Assembly (NCBI GenBank): GCA_903920205.1 | Contig: CAIXLI010000205.1 | Coordinates: 1 to 52,760 of the forward strand | DNA length: 52,760 nt | Direction of reading: 5' to 3' | From: an uncultured Pseudomonadota bacterium | Lineage (GTDB): Bacteria; Pseudomonadota; Alphaproteobacteria; UBA9219 | Shown here: positions 34,414 to 44,790 of the stretch, piece after piece | Position numbering within the stretch: position 1 is the first letter of the stretch | Layout of the letters: each line of letters opens with the position of its first letter | Program-made: the position numbers and the translations under genes | Notes under the pieces: model-generated | What the model was told of the DNA's origin: nothing | What the model saw: the letters and a program-made list of their open reading frames with translations, nothing else | Database searches by the model: none

Positions 34414-35664
34414 TTACGAATCTATCGGTGTCAGGTGGTCGGCCTTGCGGAGGGAGGGGAAGATCTTTGCCCAGAGGACGGTGATGGCGATAGAGCCTAG
34501 GCCGCCGAAGACGGCGGAGCCGATGACGCCGAAGAAACGGGCTGCAAGGCCGCTTTCAAATTCGCCCAATTCGTTCGAGGCACTGACGAAGAGGCTGGAG
34601 ACCGCCGAGACTCGGCCGCGCATAGCATCGGGCGTGATGATCTGAACCAAGTTCTGACGCATGAAGACGGAAAAGGAATCTGCAGAGCCTGCGATGGCAA
34701 GCGCGAGCATCGACAAACCGACATTACGCGAAACGGCGAAGCCAAGCGTGGCAAGGCCATAAACCGTCACGCCTCCCAACATCCATTTTCCGGCGTGGCG
34801 TTTGATGGGCCACAGGGCAAGGCCGAGGGTTGTTAGCCCTGCTCCGACGGCAAACGCGGCGCGGAGATGTCCGAAGCCTTGGGGTCCGATATCAAGGATG
34901 TCTTTGGCATAGGCGGGAAGCAACGCCGTAACTCCGCCCAAAAGTACTGCGAAAAGATCGAGCGAGATAGCGCCCAGAACGACCTTGCTTCTCCACAAAT
35001 GAACAAGGCCTTCGCGGATGAGCGCAAGGCGGGAGATATCTTCTTTCGTTTTTTGGCGTGTGGGGAGAGGCATTTTAAGAAGAATAAACGTGGCGATGCT
35101 TGCCAGTAGATAGAGGGCGCATGAGACAGCGTTGGCGTGGGCTGGCGCTATCGCGCAGAGAGCGCCACCAAGCCACGGTCCGATGACCATGCCAGTTTGA
35201 TGCGTCAGGGTATGCCAAGCAATCGCTTTGGAAAGATCCTTCCGTGGAACTAAGGTGGGGATAATAGAAGCCGATGCGGGAGCGTTAAACGCCCGCACAA
35301 CGCCAAATAATCCCGCGACGAGGAAGATCAGAGTCATAGAAACGTGAGGCTGCAACGCCAGCGCAGTAAAAGCCGCCGCGCAAAAAGCCTGCATCAGAGT
35401 ACAGATAAGAATAATTTTGCGGCGGTTATAGCGATCCGCCGTTTCACCTGCAAAGAGCGTCAGCGCGAACATGGGCAGGAATTGCGCCAGACCGATCATG
35501 CCGACAAAAAACATGCTTTCACGTTCGTCGTGTGTTTGACGCGACAGCGTATAGACAAGCCAGCCAATCGCCACGCTTTGCATCAGGGTTGCTATGTTTG
35601 TCGTCAGGCGAGCAAGCCACATGACGGCGAAAGCGCGGTGGCGGAAAACGGAAGGAAAAAACAT
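34414..35664 (-). CDS. MFS transporter (MFS_3 / enterobactin-exporter-like)
   Basis: A 416-residue inner-membrane major facilitator with about 12 hydrophobic helices. The N-terminus (FRHRAFAVMWLARLTTNIATLMQSVAIGW) and the loop-2 motif AGETADRYNRRKIIL (GxxADRxxRR) are typical of the MFS_3 group, which includes EntS-type exporters. FNAPASASIIPTLVPRKDL lies in the helix-4/5 region. Substrate unknown. It follows ompA-like on the same strand, but a strong terminator lies between them, so it has its own promoter or depends on read-through. Confidence 0.85.
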   Translation of the reverse strand: MFFPSVFRHRAFAVMWLARLTTNIATLMQSVAIGWLVYTLSRQTHDERESMFFVGMIGLAQFLPMFALTLFAGETADRYNRRKIILICTLMQAFCAAAFTALALQPHVSMTLIFLVAGLFGVVRAFNAPASASIIPTLVPRKDLSKAIAWHTLTHQTGMVIGPWLGGALCAIAPAHANAVSCALYLLASIATFILLKMPLPTRQKTKEDISRLALIREGLVHLWRSKVVLGAISLDLFAVLLGGVTALLPAYAKDILDIGPQGFGHLRAAFAVGAGLTTLGLALWPIKRHAGKWMLGGVTVYGLATLGFAVSRNVGLSMLALAIAGSADSFSVFMRQNLVQIITPDAMRGRVSAVSSLFVSASNELGEFESGLAARFFGVIGSAVFGGLGSIAITVLWAKIFPSLRKADHLTPIDS

Positions 35665-35685
35665 GAAACCTGCGGCAAAGAAAAA

Positions 35686-35718
35686 TCAGGCCCGACCGAA
35701 AGTTTCGGTCGGGCCTGA
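35686..35718 (-). terminator. Rho-independent terminator of the OmpA-family gene
   Basis: A 14-bp perfect stem (TCAGGCCCGACCGA with its complement, short loop). Read on the minus strand it is followed by TTTTTCTTT, as expected for transcription leaving the gene at 35740-36297. Confidence 0.9.
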
Positions 35719-35739
35719 AAAGAGGTATCGAAGAAAAGC

Positions 35740-36297
35740 TTACTTGGCAGCGCTGAATTCGATTTCGACGCGACGGTCTTCGCTGAGGCATTCGATCAAC
35801 TTAGCGCGAGGCAAATCAGCCGCGCAATTCGCACGAGGCGCCGACTTGCCGAGAGAACGAACCTCGACCTTCTTGGCTTTCACGCCTTTTGCGACTAGAT
35901 AATCGCGGACAGTCTTGGCGCGCTTGAAGGCCAGCTTTTCGTTCGCAGCGGCGTTGCCGATACGATCAGCAAAGCCAACGACGGTGATGACTTGCGCGTG
36001 TGACTTTTTAGCCAGATGGTTGAGTTGGTGTCTGGCGTGCTTGGTCAGATCGCTCTTGTTGAAGTCGAAGAACACGACGCGTTCGTGGTCAAACGCGGCC
36101 GGAGCAACGGCCGCAGCGACAGGGGCGTTAGCGTCAGCACAGTTTACCGCGCCATCCGTTCCCGTGAGGACGGGTGTGCCCTCCGCCGTAAGGACGGGGG
36201 TGCCGTCAGCTGTGTGAAGTATGCCAGCTTGTGCCGAAAAAGAGCCAAGAACGATCAAAGCGGTCAAGGCGGCGGTTTTTATTGAAAAGGTTGTCAT
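35740..36297 (-). CDS. OmpA-family protein with C-terminal peptidoglycan-binding domain
   Basis: A 185-residue exported protein. Signal peptide: MTTFSIKTAALTALIVLGSF then SAQA. A short duplicated stretch (TADGTPVLTAEGTPVLTG) follows, then the OmpA-C domain: VVFFDFNKSDLT, VVGFADRIGNAAANEKLAFKR and LIECLSEDRRVEIEF. The domain binds meso-DAP non-covalently, tethering envelope components to the wall. No beta-barrel or lipobox is seen, so it is a small soluble periplasmic form. The ATG at 36297 is chosen for the signal peptide; an upstream ATG at 36342 gives no sensible N-terminus. Confidence 0.88.
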   Translation of the reverse strand: MTTFSIKTAALTALIVLGSFSAQAGILHTADGTPVLTAEGTPVLTGTDGAVNCADANAPVAAAVAPAAFDHERVVFFDFNKSDLTKHARHQLNHLAKKSHAQVITVVGFADRIGNAAANEKLAFKRAKTVRDYLVAKGVKAKKVEVRSLGKSAPRANCAADLPRAKLIECLSEDRRVEIEFSAAK

Positions 36298-36464
36298 TTT
36301 TTCTCTCGTTTTTTCGTTGAAAGGGGGAAGAATGTTATCCACAACGAGAGTTACTATAGCGATTCCATAGTGTTACATCAATACCTAATCAATTACTTTG
36401 ACTCGCCCCCTGCCCTTCGATAGGGTTTGGCACGTTTTCACGCCTCTTTACCACTTATTCCAGC

Positions 36465-37241
36465 ATGAACCCCCTTGCCCTTATCGGACGCACCTGTATT
36501 GAGTTTTTGTTGGCTGTCGGCCATTTGGCGCGGTTTGCTATTCGCGCTGTAAGGCATTGTTTTGTGCCGCCTTTTTACTTGCGACAGATTGCACGACAGT
36601 TCATCGATATTGGCTATTATTCCTTACCCGTTGTGGGATTGACGACCTTGTTTACAGGGATGGTTCTGGCCCTTCAAAGCCACACAGGATTTGCCCGATT
36701 CGATGCGGAAAGCGCCATTCCAACCGTTGTTATTTTGTCGATTACCCGGGAATTAGGGCCGGTTATGGCGGGGTTGATGGTCGCGGGGCGAATCGGCGCG
36801 GCGATTGCCGCCGAACTGGGAACGATGCGCGTGACCGAACAGATCGATGCTTTGACGACGCTTTCCACGAATCCCTTCAAGTATCTGATTGCGCCACGCT
36901 TGATCGCGGGAACTTTGATCCTGCCGGTTCTGGTTTTGGTCGGAGATATTGTCGGCGTGTTCGGCGGGTTTTTGGTTTGCGTGTATGATTTGAAATTCAA
37001 CGCCGCTAATTATATTTCGCAAAGCTGGCAATATCTGGAACACCGCGACGTTGCTTCAGGTTTGTGGAAGGCTGCCGTGTTCGGGTTCATCATCACGATG
37101 ATGGGATGCTATCACGGCTTCAATTCCAAGGGCGGCGCACAGGGCGTGGGCAAGGCCACCACGAACGCGGTCGTTTCCGCTTCCATCCTTATCCTCGTCT
37201 TCAACTATGTGTTGACGGGATTGTTTTTTGCCGGAAAATAA
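36465..37241 (+). CDS. mlaE: Mla-type lipid ABC transporter permease (MlaE/YrbE)
   Basis: A 258-residue inner-membrane permease of the MlaE family with five to six hydrophobic helices. Family blocks: TRELGPVMAGLMVAGRIGAAIAAELGTMRVTEQIDAL (positions about 95-130, key residues E, P, R, G) and the C-terminal GVGKATTNAVVSA. With MlaF it moves phospholipids between the inner membrane and the periplasmic MlaD/C system. mlaF follows after 6 bp. Confidence 0.92.
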   Translation: MNPLALIGRTCIEFLLAVGHLARFAIRAVRHCFVPPFYLRQIARQFIDIGYYSLPVVGLTTLFTGMVLALQSHTGFARFDAESAIPTVVILSITRELGPVMAGLMVAGRIGAAIAAELGTMRVTEQIDALTTLSTNPFKYLIAPRLIAGTLILPVLVLVGDIVGVFGGFLVCVYDLKFNAANYISQSWQYLEHRDVASGLWKAAVFGFIITMMGCYHGFNSKGGAQGVGKATTNAVVSASILILVFNYVLTGLFFAGK

Positions 37242-37247
37242 AACTCC

Positions 37248-38024
37248 ATGACCATCGCACCGAAAATTGAGCTATCCGGCGTTACGAAATCCTTTGACGA
37301 GAAGCATGTTTTACGCGGCGTCGATTTTTCTGTAGGCACGCGGGAATCCGTCGTTATCATCGGCGGGTCGGGCACTGGCAAATCGGTAATGCTGAAATGC
37401 ATACTTGGACTGATGCGCCCCGATAGCGGCAGCATCAAGGTTGACGGACAAGAAACGTCGAAGCTGAGGGGCAGCGCACTTGACGCGCATCAGGCGAAAT
37501 TCGGGATGTTGTTTCAGGGGTCTGCTCTATTCGACTCTTTACCCGTGTGGCGCAATGTCGCGTTCAAGCTGGTGCAGGCGCAGGGCGTCCCGCCTAAAGA
37601 GGCCAAGGAGCGGGCGATTGCGACTTTGGCTTCTGTCGGACTTGCGCCTGATATTGCGGATCTTTACCCCTCCGAGCTTTCGGGCGGGATGCAGAAGCGG
37701 GTGGCTTTGGCGCGGGCGATTGCGTCGAAGCCTGAGATTATCTTTTTCGACGAGCCGACGACGGGGCTTGATCCCATCATGTCGGATGTCATCAACGAAT
37801 TAATCGTAAAATGCGTGCGCGAGGTTGGGGCAACGGCTTTGTCGATTACGCATGATATGGCGAGCGCGAGGAAAATTTCCGATCGTATTGCGATGATCCA
37901 TGAAGGCCGCATCGTGTGGCAGGGCAAGACGCAGGATATCGATCATTCGGGCAACCCTTATGTCGACCAGTTCATACATGGACGGGCGGAGGGGCCGATT
38001 AAGATGCAGGTGAGGAAGCTGTAG
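37248..38024 (+). CDS. mlaF: Mla-type lipid ABC transporter ATP-binding protein
   Basis: A 258-residue ABC ATPase. Walker A GGSGTGKSVMLK (about 41-52), Q-loop MLFQGSALFD, signature LSGGMQKRVALARAI (about 142-156), Walker B IIFFDEPTTGLDP and the switch ITHDMASA are all intact. In most genomes mlaD (the MCE substrate-binding protein) follows; here the operon stops and fhs lies on the opposite strand, so MlaD, B and C are not encoded in the window. Confidence 0.93.
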   Translation: MTIAPKIELSGVTKSFDEKHVLRGVDFSVGTRESVVIIGGSGTGKSVMLKCILGLMRPDSGSIKVDGQETSKLRGSALDAHQAKFGMLFQGSALFDSLPVWRNVAFKLVQAQGVPPKEAKERAIATLASVGLAPDIADLYPSELSGGMQKRVALARAIASKPEIIFFDEPTTGLDPIMSDVINELIVKCVREVGATALSITHDMASARKISDRIAMIHEGRIVWQGKTQDIDHSGNPYVDQFIHGRAEGPIKMQVRKL

Positions 38025-38156
38025 GGTTGGCGGCGGGGTATTTTCTCGTCTTTCCCTATAATTTCTGACGGCTTTATTCGGGGCAGAAAAAAGAAAATGG
38101 GATCTGTCGCTTTCGCGGGGATGACGATGTTTCTTAAGTAGTTGCCCCTCTCCTCC

Positions 38157-39884
38157 TTAAAATAATCCGGTTATTTTTCCGTCTGCGGTTACGGCGATGG
38201 TTTCGGCTGCGGGGATTCTGGGGAGACCGGGCATGGTTAGGATGTCACCGCAAAGGGCGACGATGAATTCGGCGCCTGCGGAGAGGCGGGCTTCGCGGAC
38301 GGGAAGAATGTGTCCTGTTGGCGCACCTTTGAGGGCGGGGTCTGTTGTAAAGCTGTATTGGGTTTTGGCGATGCAGACGGGAAGATGCCCGTAGCCGTCT
38401 TTTTCAAATTCCGCGAGGCTTTTGTGCGCAGAGGGGTCGAGAGAGATGTTGGAGGCTCCGTAAATCTCGCGGGCGATGGTGCGGATTTTTTCGGCCAGAG
38501 GTAGGACGTCGGGGTAAAGGGGGTTAAATTTTTCTGGATTGTTGTCGATAGTGGACACGACTTCGCGGGCGAGGTCTGCCGCCCCTGCCCCGCCGGAGCC
38601 CCAGTGATCGGCGAGAATGCAGGCGATGCCGCGCTCTGCCACGAGGCGTTTGAGCAAATCCATTTCGGCTTGGGTATCGGTACTGAAACGGTTGAGCGAC
38701 ACAATGACGGAAACGCCGAATTTTTGGACGTTGGCGATGTGGCGGTCGAGGTTGGCGAAACCTTGTTCGAGTGCGACGAGGTTTTCAGTTTTCAAATCTT
38801 CTTTGGCGACTCCGCCGTGCATTTTTAGGGCGCGAATTGTGGCAACTATTACGGCACAAGCGGGAGTCAAATTCGCTTTACGGCATTTGATGTCGAAGAA
38901 TTTCTCTGCGCCAAGGTCTGCGCCAAATCCGGCCTCGAGGACGACGTAGTCGGCGAGTTTAAGTGCTGCTCGGGTGGCGATCACGGAGTTGCAGCCGTGA
39001 GCGATATTGGCGAAGGGGCCTCCGTGGACGAAGGCGGGATTATTTTCGAGCGTTTGCACTAGATTAGGTTGGATGGCGTCCTTCAAAAGCGCGGTCATGG
39101 CACCTACGGCGTCGAGGTCGCTGGCGCGGACGGGGCGGCGATCTTTGGTTTGACCGATGATGATCTGTCCGAGCCTGCGTTGCAGATCGGCGAAGTCGGT
39201 AGCGAGGCAGAAGATTGCCATGATTTCTGACGCGACCGTAATATCGAAGCCGTCTTCGCGTGGATGACCATTTCCAGCACCACCCAGAGACTGCACGATG
39301 CTTCGCAAGGCGCGGTCGTTCATGTCAACGGCGCGACGCCACGTGATACGTCTAACGTCGATCCCTAGTTTATTGCCCCAATAGATGTGGTTGTCGATCA
39401 AGGCGGCAAGGAGATTATTCGCAGCGCCGATGGCGTGGAAGTCTCCGGTAAAGTGGAGATTGATGTCTTCCATGGGGGCGACTTGGGCGTAGCCTCCGCC
39501 AGTTGCGCCGCCTTTTTGCCCGAAACAGGGGCCGAGGCTGGGTTCGCGCAGGCATAGAAGGGAATTTTTGCCAATATGGTTCAGCGCGTCGTTCAGTCCG
39601 ACCGAGGTCGTTGTTTTACCCTCGCCTGCCGGAGTGGGGGTAATGGCGGTGACGAGGATCAATTTGCCGTCGGGGCGGTCTTTAAGCGAGGCGATGTAGT
39701 CGAGAGAGATTTTCGCCTTGGTGTGACCGTAGGGCAAGACATGTTCGGGCGGGATGCCGAGTCTGTCGCGGGCGATTTCGAGAATCGGCTTCAAAGCGGC
39801 GGCTTGGGATATTTGGATGTCGGTTTGGGGTGCTAGGTGCTGATTGTTTTTGCCGTTTAAGTCTTGGTGAACTGGTGCGAGCAT
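38157..39884 (-). CDS. fhs: Formate--tetrahydrofolate ligase
   Basis: A 575-residue enzyme making 10-formyl-tetrahydrofolate from formate, ATP and THF, feeding one-carbon units to purine synthesis. Conserved blocks include [18 protein letters not shown] (P-loop, about 82-100), [18 protein letters not shown] (about 116-133), [15 protein letters not shown] (about 300-314) and the C-terminal LPRIPAAE. Length is slightly above the usual 555-560, from an N-terminal extension. The downstream 38025-38156 gap holds no gene. The plus strand over this gene is notably G-rich. Confidence 0.95.
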   Translation of the reverse strand: MLAPVHQDLNGKNNQHLAPQTDIQISQAAALKPILEIARDRLGIPPEHVLPYGHTKAKISLDYIASLKDRPDGKLILVTAITPTPAGEGKTTTSVGLNDALNHIGKNSLLCLREPSLGPCFGQKGGATGGGYAQVAPMEDINLHFTGDFHAIGAANNLLAALIDNHIYWGNKLGIDVRRITWRRAVDMNDRALRSIVQSLGGAGNGHPREDGFDITVASEIMAIFCLATDFADLQRRLGQIIIGQTKDRRPVRASDLDAVGAMTALLKDAIQPNLVQTLENNPAFVHGGPFANIAHGCNSVIATRAALKLADYVVLEAGFGADLGAEKFFDIKCRKANLTPACAVIVATIRALKMHGGVAKEDLKTENLVALEQGFANLDRHIANVQKFGVSVIVSLNRFSTDTQAEMDLLKRLVAERGIACILADHWGSGGAGAADLAREVVSTIDNNPEKFNPLYPDVLPLAEKIRTIAREIYGASNISLDPSAHKSLAEFEKDGYGHLPVCIAKTQYSFTTDPALKGAPTGHILPVREARLSAGAEFIVALCGDILTMPGLPRIPAAETIAVTADGKITGLF

Positions 39885-40051
39885 GTTGGCGGCCTTTTGC
39901 GATCACAAGGTAATATTATGTGGTAATCTGTATAGGTGGTGGAGGTCAAGGGGGGCGCAGGAATGACGAGGAAGATAGGGGCGATTTAGATTGCATTTCC
40001 TTTGATTCCGTTACCACTATCGGCTCACCCTTTTGTGCATTGAGGCTTTTC

Positions 40052-40141
40052 GTGGTTTTTGATCTTTATCTTGGCGGCTTGGTCGCTTTGGCTCTGGCTG
40101 TTTATCTGGGGTATGCGTTGCTGCATCCTGAAAAATTTTAG
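40052..40141 (+). CDS. kdpF: KdpF subunit of the potassium-transporting ATPase
   Basis: A 29-residue single-helix peptide (GTG start at 40052, [19 protein letters not shown] then YALLHPEKF), matching KdpF in length, hydrophobic core and the HPEKF end. KdpF stabilises the KdpABC complex in the membrane. GAGG lies about six bases upstream. It begins the kdp operon, 11 bp before kdpA. Confidence 0.85.
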   Translation: MVFDLYLGGLVALALAVYLGYALLHPEKF

Positions 40142-40152
40142 GCGGGGCTGAG

Positions 40153-41850
40153 ATGACGGGAAACGCGGTTTTGCAATTTTTCTTTTTCGCCGTTGTGACG
40201 ATGGCGCTTGCCCTCCCCTGCGCGGGTTATTTAACGCGGGTTTTTTCTAAGGAACCGTCGGCGGTCGAGCGCGGGATCGGGAGAATTTTAGGGGCGGGAT
40301 TTTGGACACAACAAAATTGGGGGGCTTATGCTTTTTCGGTTTTGTTTTTTAACGCCTTGGGCGGGGCGGTTTTATTTTGGATTTTAACGCATCAAAGGCA
40401 TTTGCCTTGGAATCCGCAGAATTTGGGGAATTTGTCTCCGGCTTTTGCGTTTAACGTTGCGGTCGCGTTTGTGACCAATACGGATTGGCAGTCTTATGGC
40501 GGCGAGGCGACTTTGAGCTATTTCAGCCAGAGGATCGGGTTGACGGTTCAGAATTATTTGTCTGCAGCCACGGGGATTGCCGTCGCCTTTGCAGTGGTGC
40601 GGGGTTTTGTGCGGAAGGAAAACGCGGCGCTTGGGAATTTTTATGCCGATGTCGTGCGGGTGACGCTTTATGTTTTGTTGCCTTTGGCGTTGGTTTTTTC
40701 GTTGTTTTTGGTAGGACAGGGCGTGCCGCAGAATATGTCGCCTTATGTGCAGGCTTCGCCTTTGGGGGGCGGGCAGCAGGTGATAGCGCAAGGGCCTGTA
40801 GCTAGTCAGGTGGCAATTAAGGTGTTGGGTTCGAATGGCGGGGGATTTTTTGGGGTGAATGGCGCCCATCCTTACGAAAACCCTACCCCGCTAAGTAATT
40901 TTGCGCAGATGGTTTCCCTTCTTTTTCTACCTATCGCCTTGGTGCTAGCTTTTGGGCGCATGGTGGGGGATCGGCGGCAGGGATGGTCACTGTTCGCCAG
41001 TATGACAATTTTGTTTTTGATTTTGCTGGCTATGTGCGTTTACGGAGAGCAGGCGGCGCATCCGGCTTTGGCGGGGTTGAATGTCAATCAGACGATTTCC
41101 GACATTAACCTCGGCGGCAATATGGAGGGGAAGGAAGCCCGTTTCGGGATTTTCAATTCCGCTTTGTGGACTGTAGCGGCGACCGCTACATCGAATGGCG
41201 CTGTGAATTCTATGTTGGATAGCTATATGCCACTGGGCGGACTTGTGCCGCTCTTCAGCCTCTTGGTCGGCGAGGTTATTTATGGCGGAGTTGGGTGCGG
41301 GCTTTATGGGATTTTGGTTTATGTGCTGATTACCGTTTTCATCGCGGGGTTGATGGTCGGGCGCACGCCGGAATATCTGGGCAAGAAGATCGAGGCGCAG
41401 GAGATCAAATTGGCGGTTATCGCTATGCTGCTTTATCCGGTTTGCGTTTTGGGGTTCGGGGTTATCAGCCTGTTGACGCCCGAGGGGGCTAATTCGATTA
41501 CGGCTTATGGACCGCATGGGTTGACGCAGACGATTTACGCTTATGCCTCAGCTGCCGCGAATAACGGGTCGGCTTTTGCGGGGTTTAATGGAAATACGAC
41601 GTTTCAGAATGTCATGCTGGGGATTGTGATGCTGATCGGGCGGTTTGGGATGATCGTGCCGGTGTTGGCGATTGCGGGGTCTTTGGCGGTGAAGAAGATT
41701 ACCCCTGCCTCCGGCGGTACTTTTCCTACGCATGGGGGGATGTTCGTTGTTTTGTTGACGGGGATTATCGTCGTGTTCGGGGGGCTGACTTATTTTCCGG
41801 CGTTGGCTTTGGGGCCAGTGGCGGAGCATTTGGCGTTGTTCGCGCGGTAG
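40153..41850 (+). CDS. kdpA: Potassium-transporting ATPase subunit KdpA
   Basis: The 565-residue potassium-channel-like subunit (about ten helices) of the high-affinity KdpFABC pump. Selectivity-filter-like segments are seen: [13 protein letters not shown] (about 108-120), [19 protein letters not shown] (about 228-247), [10 protein letters not shown] (about 342) and [14 protein letters not shown] (about 467-480). Length and motifs are normal. A G-rich palindromic repeat separates it from kdpB by about 100 bp, an unusually long gap for this operon. Confidence 0.96.
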   Translation: MTGNAVLQFFFFAVVTMALALPCAGYLTRVFSKEPSAVERGIGRILGAGFWTQQNWGAYAFSVLFFNALGGAVLFWILTHQRHLPWNPQNLGNLSPAFAFNVAVAFVTNTDWQSYGGEATLSYFSQRIGLTVQNYLSAATGIAVAFAVVRGFVRKENAALGNFYADVVRVTLYVLLPLALVFSLFLVGQGVPQNMSPYVQASPLGGGQQVIAQGPVASQVAIKVLGSNGGGFFGVNGAHPYENPTPLSNFAQMVSLLFLPIALVLAFGRMVGDRRQGWSLFASMTILFLILLAMCVYGEQAAHPALAGLNVNQTISDINLGGNMEGKEARFGIFNSALWTVAATATSNGAVNSMLDSYMPLGGLVPLFSLLVGEVIYGGVGCGLYGILVYVLITVFIAGLMVGRTPEYLGKKIEAQEIKLAVIAMLLYPVCVLGFGVISLLTPEGANSITAYGPHGLTQTIYAYASAAANNGSAFAGFNGNTTFQNVMLGIVMLIGRFGMIVPVLAIAGSLAVKKITPASGGTFPTHGGMFVVLLTGIIVVFGGLTYFPALALGPVAEHLALFAR

Positions 41851-41884
41851 GGGGTTGTGTAAAATTTTGAGCCTTTGGCTCAAA

Positions 41885-41938
41885 CCCCCTCCCTAGCCCT
41901 CCCCACAAGGGGGAGGGAATTTAAGGGGGGGCTTGGGG
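41885..41938 (+). repeat. CCCTCCC palindromic repeat (family B), variant copy
   Basis: CCCCCTCCCTAGCCCTCCCC followed by AAGGGGGAGGG and AAGGGGGGG form a G/C-tract hairpin between kdpA and kdpB. Related copies with a CTCGAG centre lie at about 44144, 48084 and 48976. Confidence 0.6.
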
Positions 41939-41953
41939 AAAGAGAATTGATCG

Positions 41954-43990
41954 ATGTCTAAGAAACCTACACGCTCTTCTTTGTTCGATCCTGCCTTGTT
42001 GCGGGATGCCGTGGCGGGAGCCTTTGTTAAGTTGGCTCCGGCTTCGCTGGCGCGGAATCCTGTGATGTTGACGGTGGAAGTCGCAAGCGTAACCGCCACT
42101 TTTTTTACTTTGCGTGATGCTTTAGCAGGAAAGCCCTTTGCTGTTGGATTACAAATCGCGCTGTGGCTTTGGTTTACAGTATTGTTCGGGAATTTTGCCG
42201 AGGCTGTTGCGGAGGGGCGAGGGAAAGCTCAGGCGGACAGTTTGCGAAAAACTAAGACGATGACCTTGGCGAAGAAAGTTTCGAGCATAGAGGCGACAAG
42301 CTTTAAGACCATTCCCGCCGCCGAATTGCACATGGGCGATTTAATTGTGGCGGAAGCAGGGGATATTATTCCAGGCGACGGCGATGTGGTGCAAGGCATT
42401 GCTACGGTCGATGAATCTTCGATCACGGGAGAATCCGCGCCTGTTATTCGGGAATCCGGCGGCGACCGTTCTGCGGTTACGGGCGGAACGCAGATTATTT
42501 CCGACCGCATTGTCGTGGAAATTCGCGCCAATCCTGGCGAGTCTTTTTTAGATCGCATGATCGGGTTGGTGGAGGGCGCAAAACGGCAGAAGACGCCGAA
42601 CGAAATTGCGCTGACTATTCTCTTGGTAGGGCTGACGCTGATCTTTTTAATCGTGTGCGTGACGTTACAGGGGTTCGCCATTTATAGCGGTGCTCCGATT
42701 CCCCTACTCTATCTTATTGCGCTTTTGATTACGTTGATACCGACGACGATTGGCGGACTTTTGTCTGCCATCGGGATTGCGGGGATGGATCGGTTGGTGA
42801 CGTTTAACGTTATCGCTAAATCGGGGCGTGCGGTCGAGGCGGCTGGCGATATTGATACGCTGCTTTTGGATAAGACGGGGACGATCACGCTGGGCAATCG
42901 CATGGCGAGCGCGTTTATTCCCGTTTGCGGCGCAGAAGAGAAGGAATTGGCGGAGGCGGCTTTACTGTCTTCGCTGGCGGACGACACGCCGGAGGGGAAA
43001 TCTATCGTTCGTTTGGCGGAGGAGAAATACGGGTTGAGCGCGGCGGAGGGACGAACGAGCGATATGCGCTTTGTTGCCTTTAGCGCCCATACACGGGTTA
43101 GTGGAGTCGATACGGATTCTTTGTCTATTCGCAAGGGGGCTCCGGATTCCATTCTGGTGCTTTGCGGGAAAGGCGGAAATGCGGAAATCGCACGGGCAGT
43201 CGAAAGCGTCGCCAAGACGGGCGGGACGCCTTTGCTGGTAGCGCGAGATAAAAATATTTTGGGTGTCGTGCATTTGAAGGACATTATTAAGACGGGGATT
43301 CACGAACGGTTTATGACGTTGCGCCGGATGGGCATTCGCACGGTGATGATTACGGGGGATAATCCGATTACGGCGGCGGCGATTGCGGCGGAGGCTGGCG
43401 TTGACGATTTCCTGGCGGAAGCTTCGCCCGAAAAGAAATTAGAGCTTATCAGGCATGAGCAGGCTGCGGGCAAACTTGTCGCCATGTGCGGCGACGGGTC
43501 GAACGATGCCCCTGCCCTTGCACAGGCTGATGTCGGAGTCGCCATGAATACGGGGACGATGGCGGCGCGTGAAGCGGGGAATATGATCGATTTGGATAGC
43601 GATCCAACTAAATTGATCGAGGTTGTGATGATCGGCAAACAACTATTGATGAGCCGAGGGGCTTTAACGACATTTTCTATCGCTAACGATATAGCCAAAT
43701 ATTTTGCGATTATTCCGGCTTTGTTTATGGGCGTCTTTCCTGCGATGAAGGTTTTGAACGTTATGGGGTTGACGAGTCCGGAAAGCGCGATTTTGTCGGC
43801 GATTATTTTCAACGCTTTGGTTTTGATCGGGCTGGTACCTTTGGCATTGCGGGGGGTGAAATATTCTCCGGCTCCCGCCAGCGTTGTGTTGCGGCGGAAT
43901 TTGTTGGTGTATGGCGGAGGCGGGATTGTCGTGCCGTTTGTGGGGATTAAGGCGATTGATGTGGTGGTGAGCGGGTTGATGGGGGGGTAG
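41954..43990 (+). CDS. kdpB: Potassium-transporting ATPase ATP-binding subunit KdpB
   Basis: A 678-residue P-type ATPase (P1A) energising the Kdp pump. [13 protein letters not shown] (actuator domain TGES, about 155), the phosphorylation motif [13 protein letters not shown] (about 302-314), KGAPDSI and [18 protein letters not shown] (about 512-529) are intact. Predicted helices flank these as usual. It starts after a repeat and is followed by a long untranslated stretch before kdpC. Confidence 0.97.
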   Translation: MSKKPTRSSLFDPALLRDAVAGAFVKLAPASLARNPVMLTVEVASVTATFFTLRDALAGKPFAVGLQIALWLWFTVLFGNFAEAVAEGRGKAQADSLRKTKTMTLAKKVSSIEATSFKTIPAAELHMGDLIVAEAGDIIPGDGDVVQGIATVDESSITGESAPVIRESGGDRSAVTGGTQIISDRIVVEIRANPGESFLDRMIGLVEGAKRQKTPNEIALTILLVGLTLIFLIVCVTLQGFAIYSGAPIPLLYLIALLITLIPTTIGGLLSAIGIAGMDRLVTFNVIAKSGRAVEAAGDIDTLLLDKTGTITLGNRMASAFIPVCGAEEKELAEAALLSSLADDTPEGKSIVRLAEEKYGLSAAEGRTSDMRFVAFSAHTRVSGVDTDSLSIRKGAPDSILVLCGKGGNAEIARAVESVAKTGGTPLLVARDKNILGVVHLKDIIKTGIHERFMTLRRMGIRTVMITGDNPITAAAIAAEAGVDDFLAEASPEKKLELIRHEQAAGKLVAMCGDGSNDAPALAQADVGVAMNTGTMAAREAGNMIDLDSDPTKLIEVVMIGKQLLMSRGALTTFSIANDIAKYFAIIPALFMGVFPAMKVLNVMGLTSPESAILSAIIFNALVLIGLVPLALRGVKYSPAPASVVLRRNLLVYGGGGIVVPFVGIKAIDVVVSGLMGG

Positions 43991-44126
43991 GGTTCATACG
44001 GCGAAGGGAACAAATGGGATTTCGGATAAAATCGCATTTTGTGAAAGACAAAAAGCGATTTTTCAGAAATGACGGGGAGAGAATATGGGGGAAGGACGAT
44101 GCGCTGTGGTTCTTGCGGAACGCCCG

Positions 44127-44167
44127 CCCCCCCCCCCCCGCCCACCTCCCTCGAGGGGAGGGGGAGG
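44127..44167 (+). repeat. 13-base C homopolymer plus family B palindrome
   Basis: C13 at 44127-44139 followed by ACCTCCCTCGAGGGGAGG (about 44144-44167), within the 212-bp kdpB-kdpC gap. The homopolymer is prone to slippage and to sequencing error. It lies upstream of the kdpC start chosen here. Confidence 0.75.
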
Positions 44168-44202
44168 TTGAGATGGATGAAAATCGCAAAGAGGAGTTGG
44201 GG

Positions 44203-44790
44203 ATGTTTCAGGAAATTCGGGCTGGTTTGGGGGTTTTGGCGCTCTTCACTTTGTTGACGGGGGTTTTGTATCCGTTGGTGGTGACAGGGGGCGGGCAAAC
44301 TTTGTTTCCGCTTCAGGCTGGCGGAAGTTTGGTCGAAAAAGAGGGGAAGATTATTGGGTCTTCGTTAATCGGGCAGAATTTTACGGGGGACGGGTATTTT
44401 CATGGGCGGCCTTCGGCGGCGGGAAATGGATATGACGCGGGGAATTCCTCGGGGAGCAATCTGGCGCCTTCTTCTGCGGATTTGATTAAGACGGTCACGG
44501 CGCGGGTCGCGGCTTTGCGGGAGTCCGGCGATGCGCGACCTGTTCCTGTTGATTTGGTAACGGCGTCAGGAAGCGGGCTTGATCCTGATATTTCGGTGGC
44601 TGCTGCGAAGTTTCAGGCGGGGCGGGTTGCGGAGGCGCGAGGCGTGACGGCGGCTGAAGTGGAAAAGTTGATCGCCAAGAAAACAACGCCGCGAAGCCTT
44701 GGGGTTTTTGGAGAAAAGCGCGTTAATGTATTGGCCATTAATCAGGCTCTTGATCTTTTGCCTTCCTCTGTTCCTTCTGTCGCGCCATGA
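44203..44790 (+). CDS. kdpC: Potassium-transporting ATPase subunit KdpC
   Basis: A 195-residue single-span subunit required for ATP affinity of the Kdp complex. MFQEIRAGLGVLALFTLLTG is the N-terminal membrane helix; the periplasmic domain has IGSSLIGQNFTGDGYFHGRPSA (about 55-75), SSGSNLAPSS and SGLDPDISVAAAKFQ (about 125-140). GAGGAG six bases upstream fixes the start at 44203; earlier ATGs (44014, 44173) would only add a translated repeat. Its stop overlaps kdpD. Confidence 0.94.
   Translation: MFQEIRAGLGVLALFTLLTGVLYPLVVTGGGQTLFPLQAGGSLVEKEGKIIGSSLIGQNFTGDGYFHGRPSAAGNGYDAGNSSGSNLAPSSADLIKTVTARVAALRESGDARPVPVDLVTASGSGLDPDISVAAAKFQAGRVAEARGVTAAEVEKLIAKKTTPRSLGVFGEKRVNVLAINQALDLLPSSVPSVAP

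Noticed and set aside
44014-44202. N-terminal extension of kdpC
   Set aside because: Would translate the poly-C run and palindrome; KdpC family length and the GAGGAG site fit the start at 44203.
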